A stretch of 13,527 nt of DNA, taken from positions 1 to 13,527 of the forward strand of contig JACQZL010000066.1 in assembly GCA_016213865.1 (NCBI GenBank), given 5' to 3'. The position numbers and the translations under genes were made by a program. The stretch comes from Candidatus Rifleibacteriota bacterium. GTDB taxonomy: Bacteria > UBP17 > UBA6191 > JACPRK01. The notes beneath the pieces were generated by a model. The model was given only the letters and a program-made list of their open reading frames with translations. It was not told where the DNA came from and ran no database searches. Below, piece by piece: positions 13,521 to 13,527 of this stretch. Numbering within the stretch: position 1 is the stretch's first letter; every line of letters begins with the position of its first letter.

Positions 13521-13527
13521 AAGCGAG

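Larger units (their letters stand above)
13275..13527. other. Upstream region of the carbamoyltransferase gene, no gene
   Basis: It contains the leader with GGAGG (13285-13289), the promoter at 13382-13410, a palindrome at 13416-13427 and, at the right edge, a short purine-rich repeat. I see no RNA gene or coding frame. Confidence 0.6.

Overview
The window is GC-rich bacterial DNA in which every supportable gene lies on the minus strand and reads from right to left. A 3264-residue secreted protein built from CARDB, PPC, NHL and PKD modules, together with spacers full of palindromic repeats, suggests an environmental Gram-negative-type bacterium with a large genome (an Acidobacteriota- or Deltaproteobacteria-like lineage, or a related candidate phylum). 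This is inference from style only; no phylogenetic marker gene is present.

In transcription order: (1) 13274-12261 encodes a knotted-type carbamoyltransferase of the YgeW / N-acetylornithine carbamoyltransferase group, preceded by a good TTGACT-N17-TAGGAT promoter and a 12-base palindrome. (2) A 611-base spacer without genes (11650-12260) holds an 81-bp inverted repeat, a nested palindromic element of about 170 bp and short inverted GACTG motifs at its edges. (3) 11647-10862 encodes a six-helix ABC-2 type permease (DUF990/COG3694-like) with no ATPase or partner permease beside it. (4) A second spacer without genes (10430-10861) carries another copy of the same GTAGCGCGGG palindrome family. 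(5) 10429-635 encodes the giant secreted modular protein. (6) Its stop codon overlaps, as GTGA, the start of a galactokinase-like GHMP-fold protein that runs off the left edge (638 to 1).

The most notable object is this last gene. It aligns with galactokinase along its visible length, but every recognisable active-site motif is altered (sugar-binding loop, phosphate-binding Ser-rich loop, catalytic Asp of the GIMDQ motif). The frame is intact and it appears translationally coupled to the giant protein, so it looks like a retained pseudo-enzyme. I see no complete pathway in the window: the carbamoyltransferase, the permease and the giant-protein/pseudokinase pair look like three separate units separated by repeat-rich spacers.
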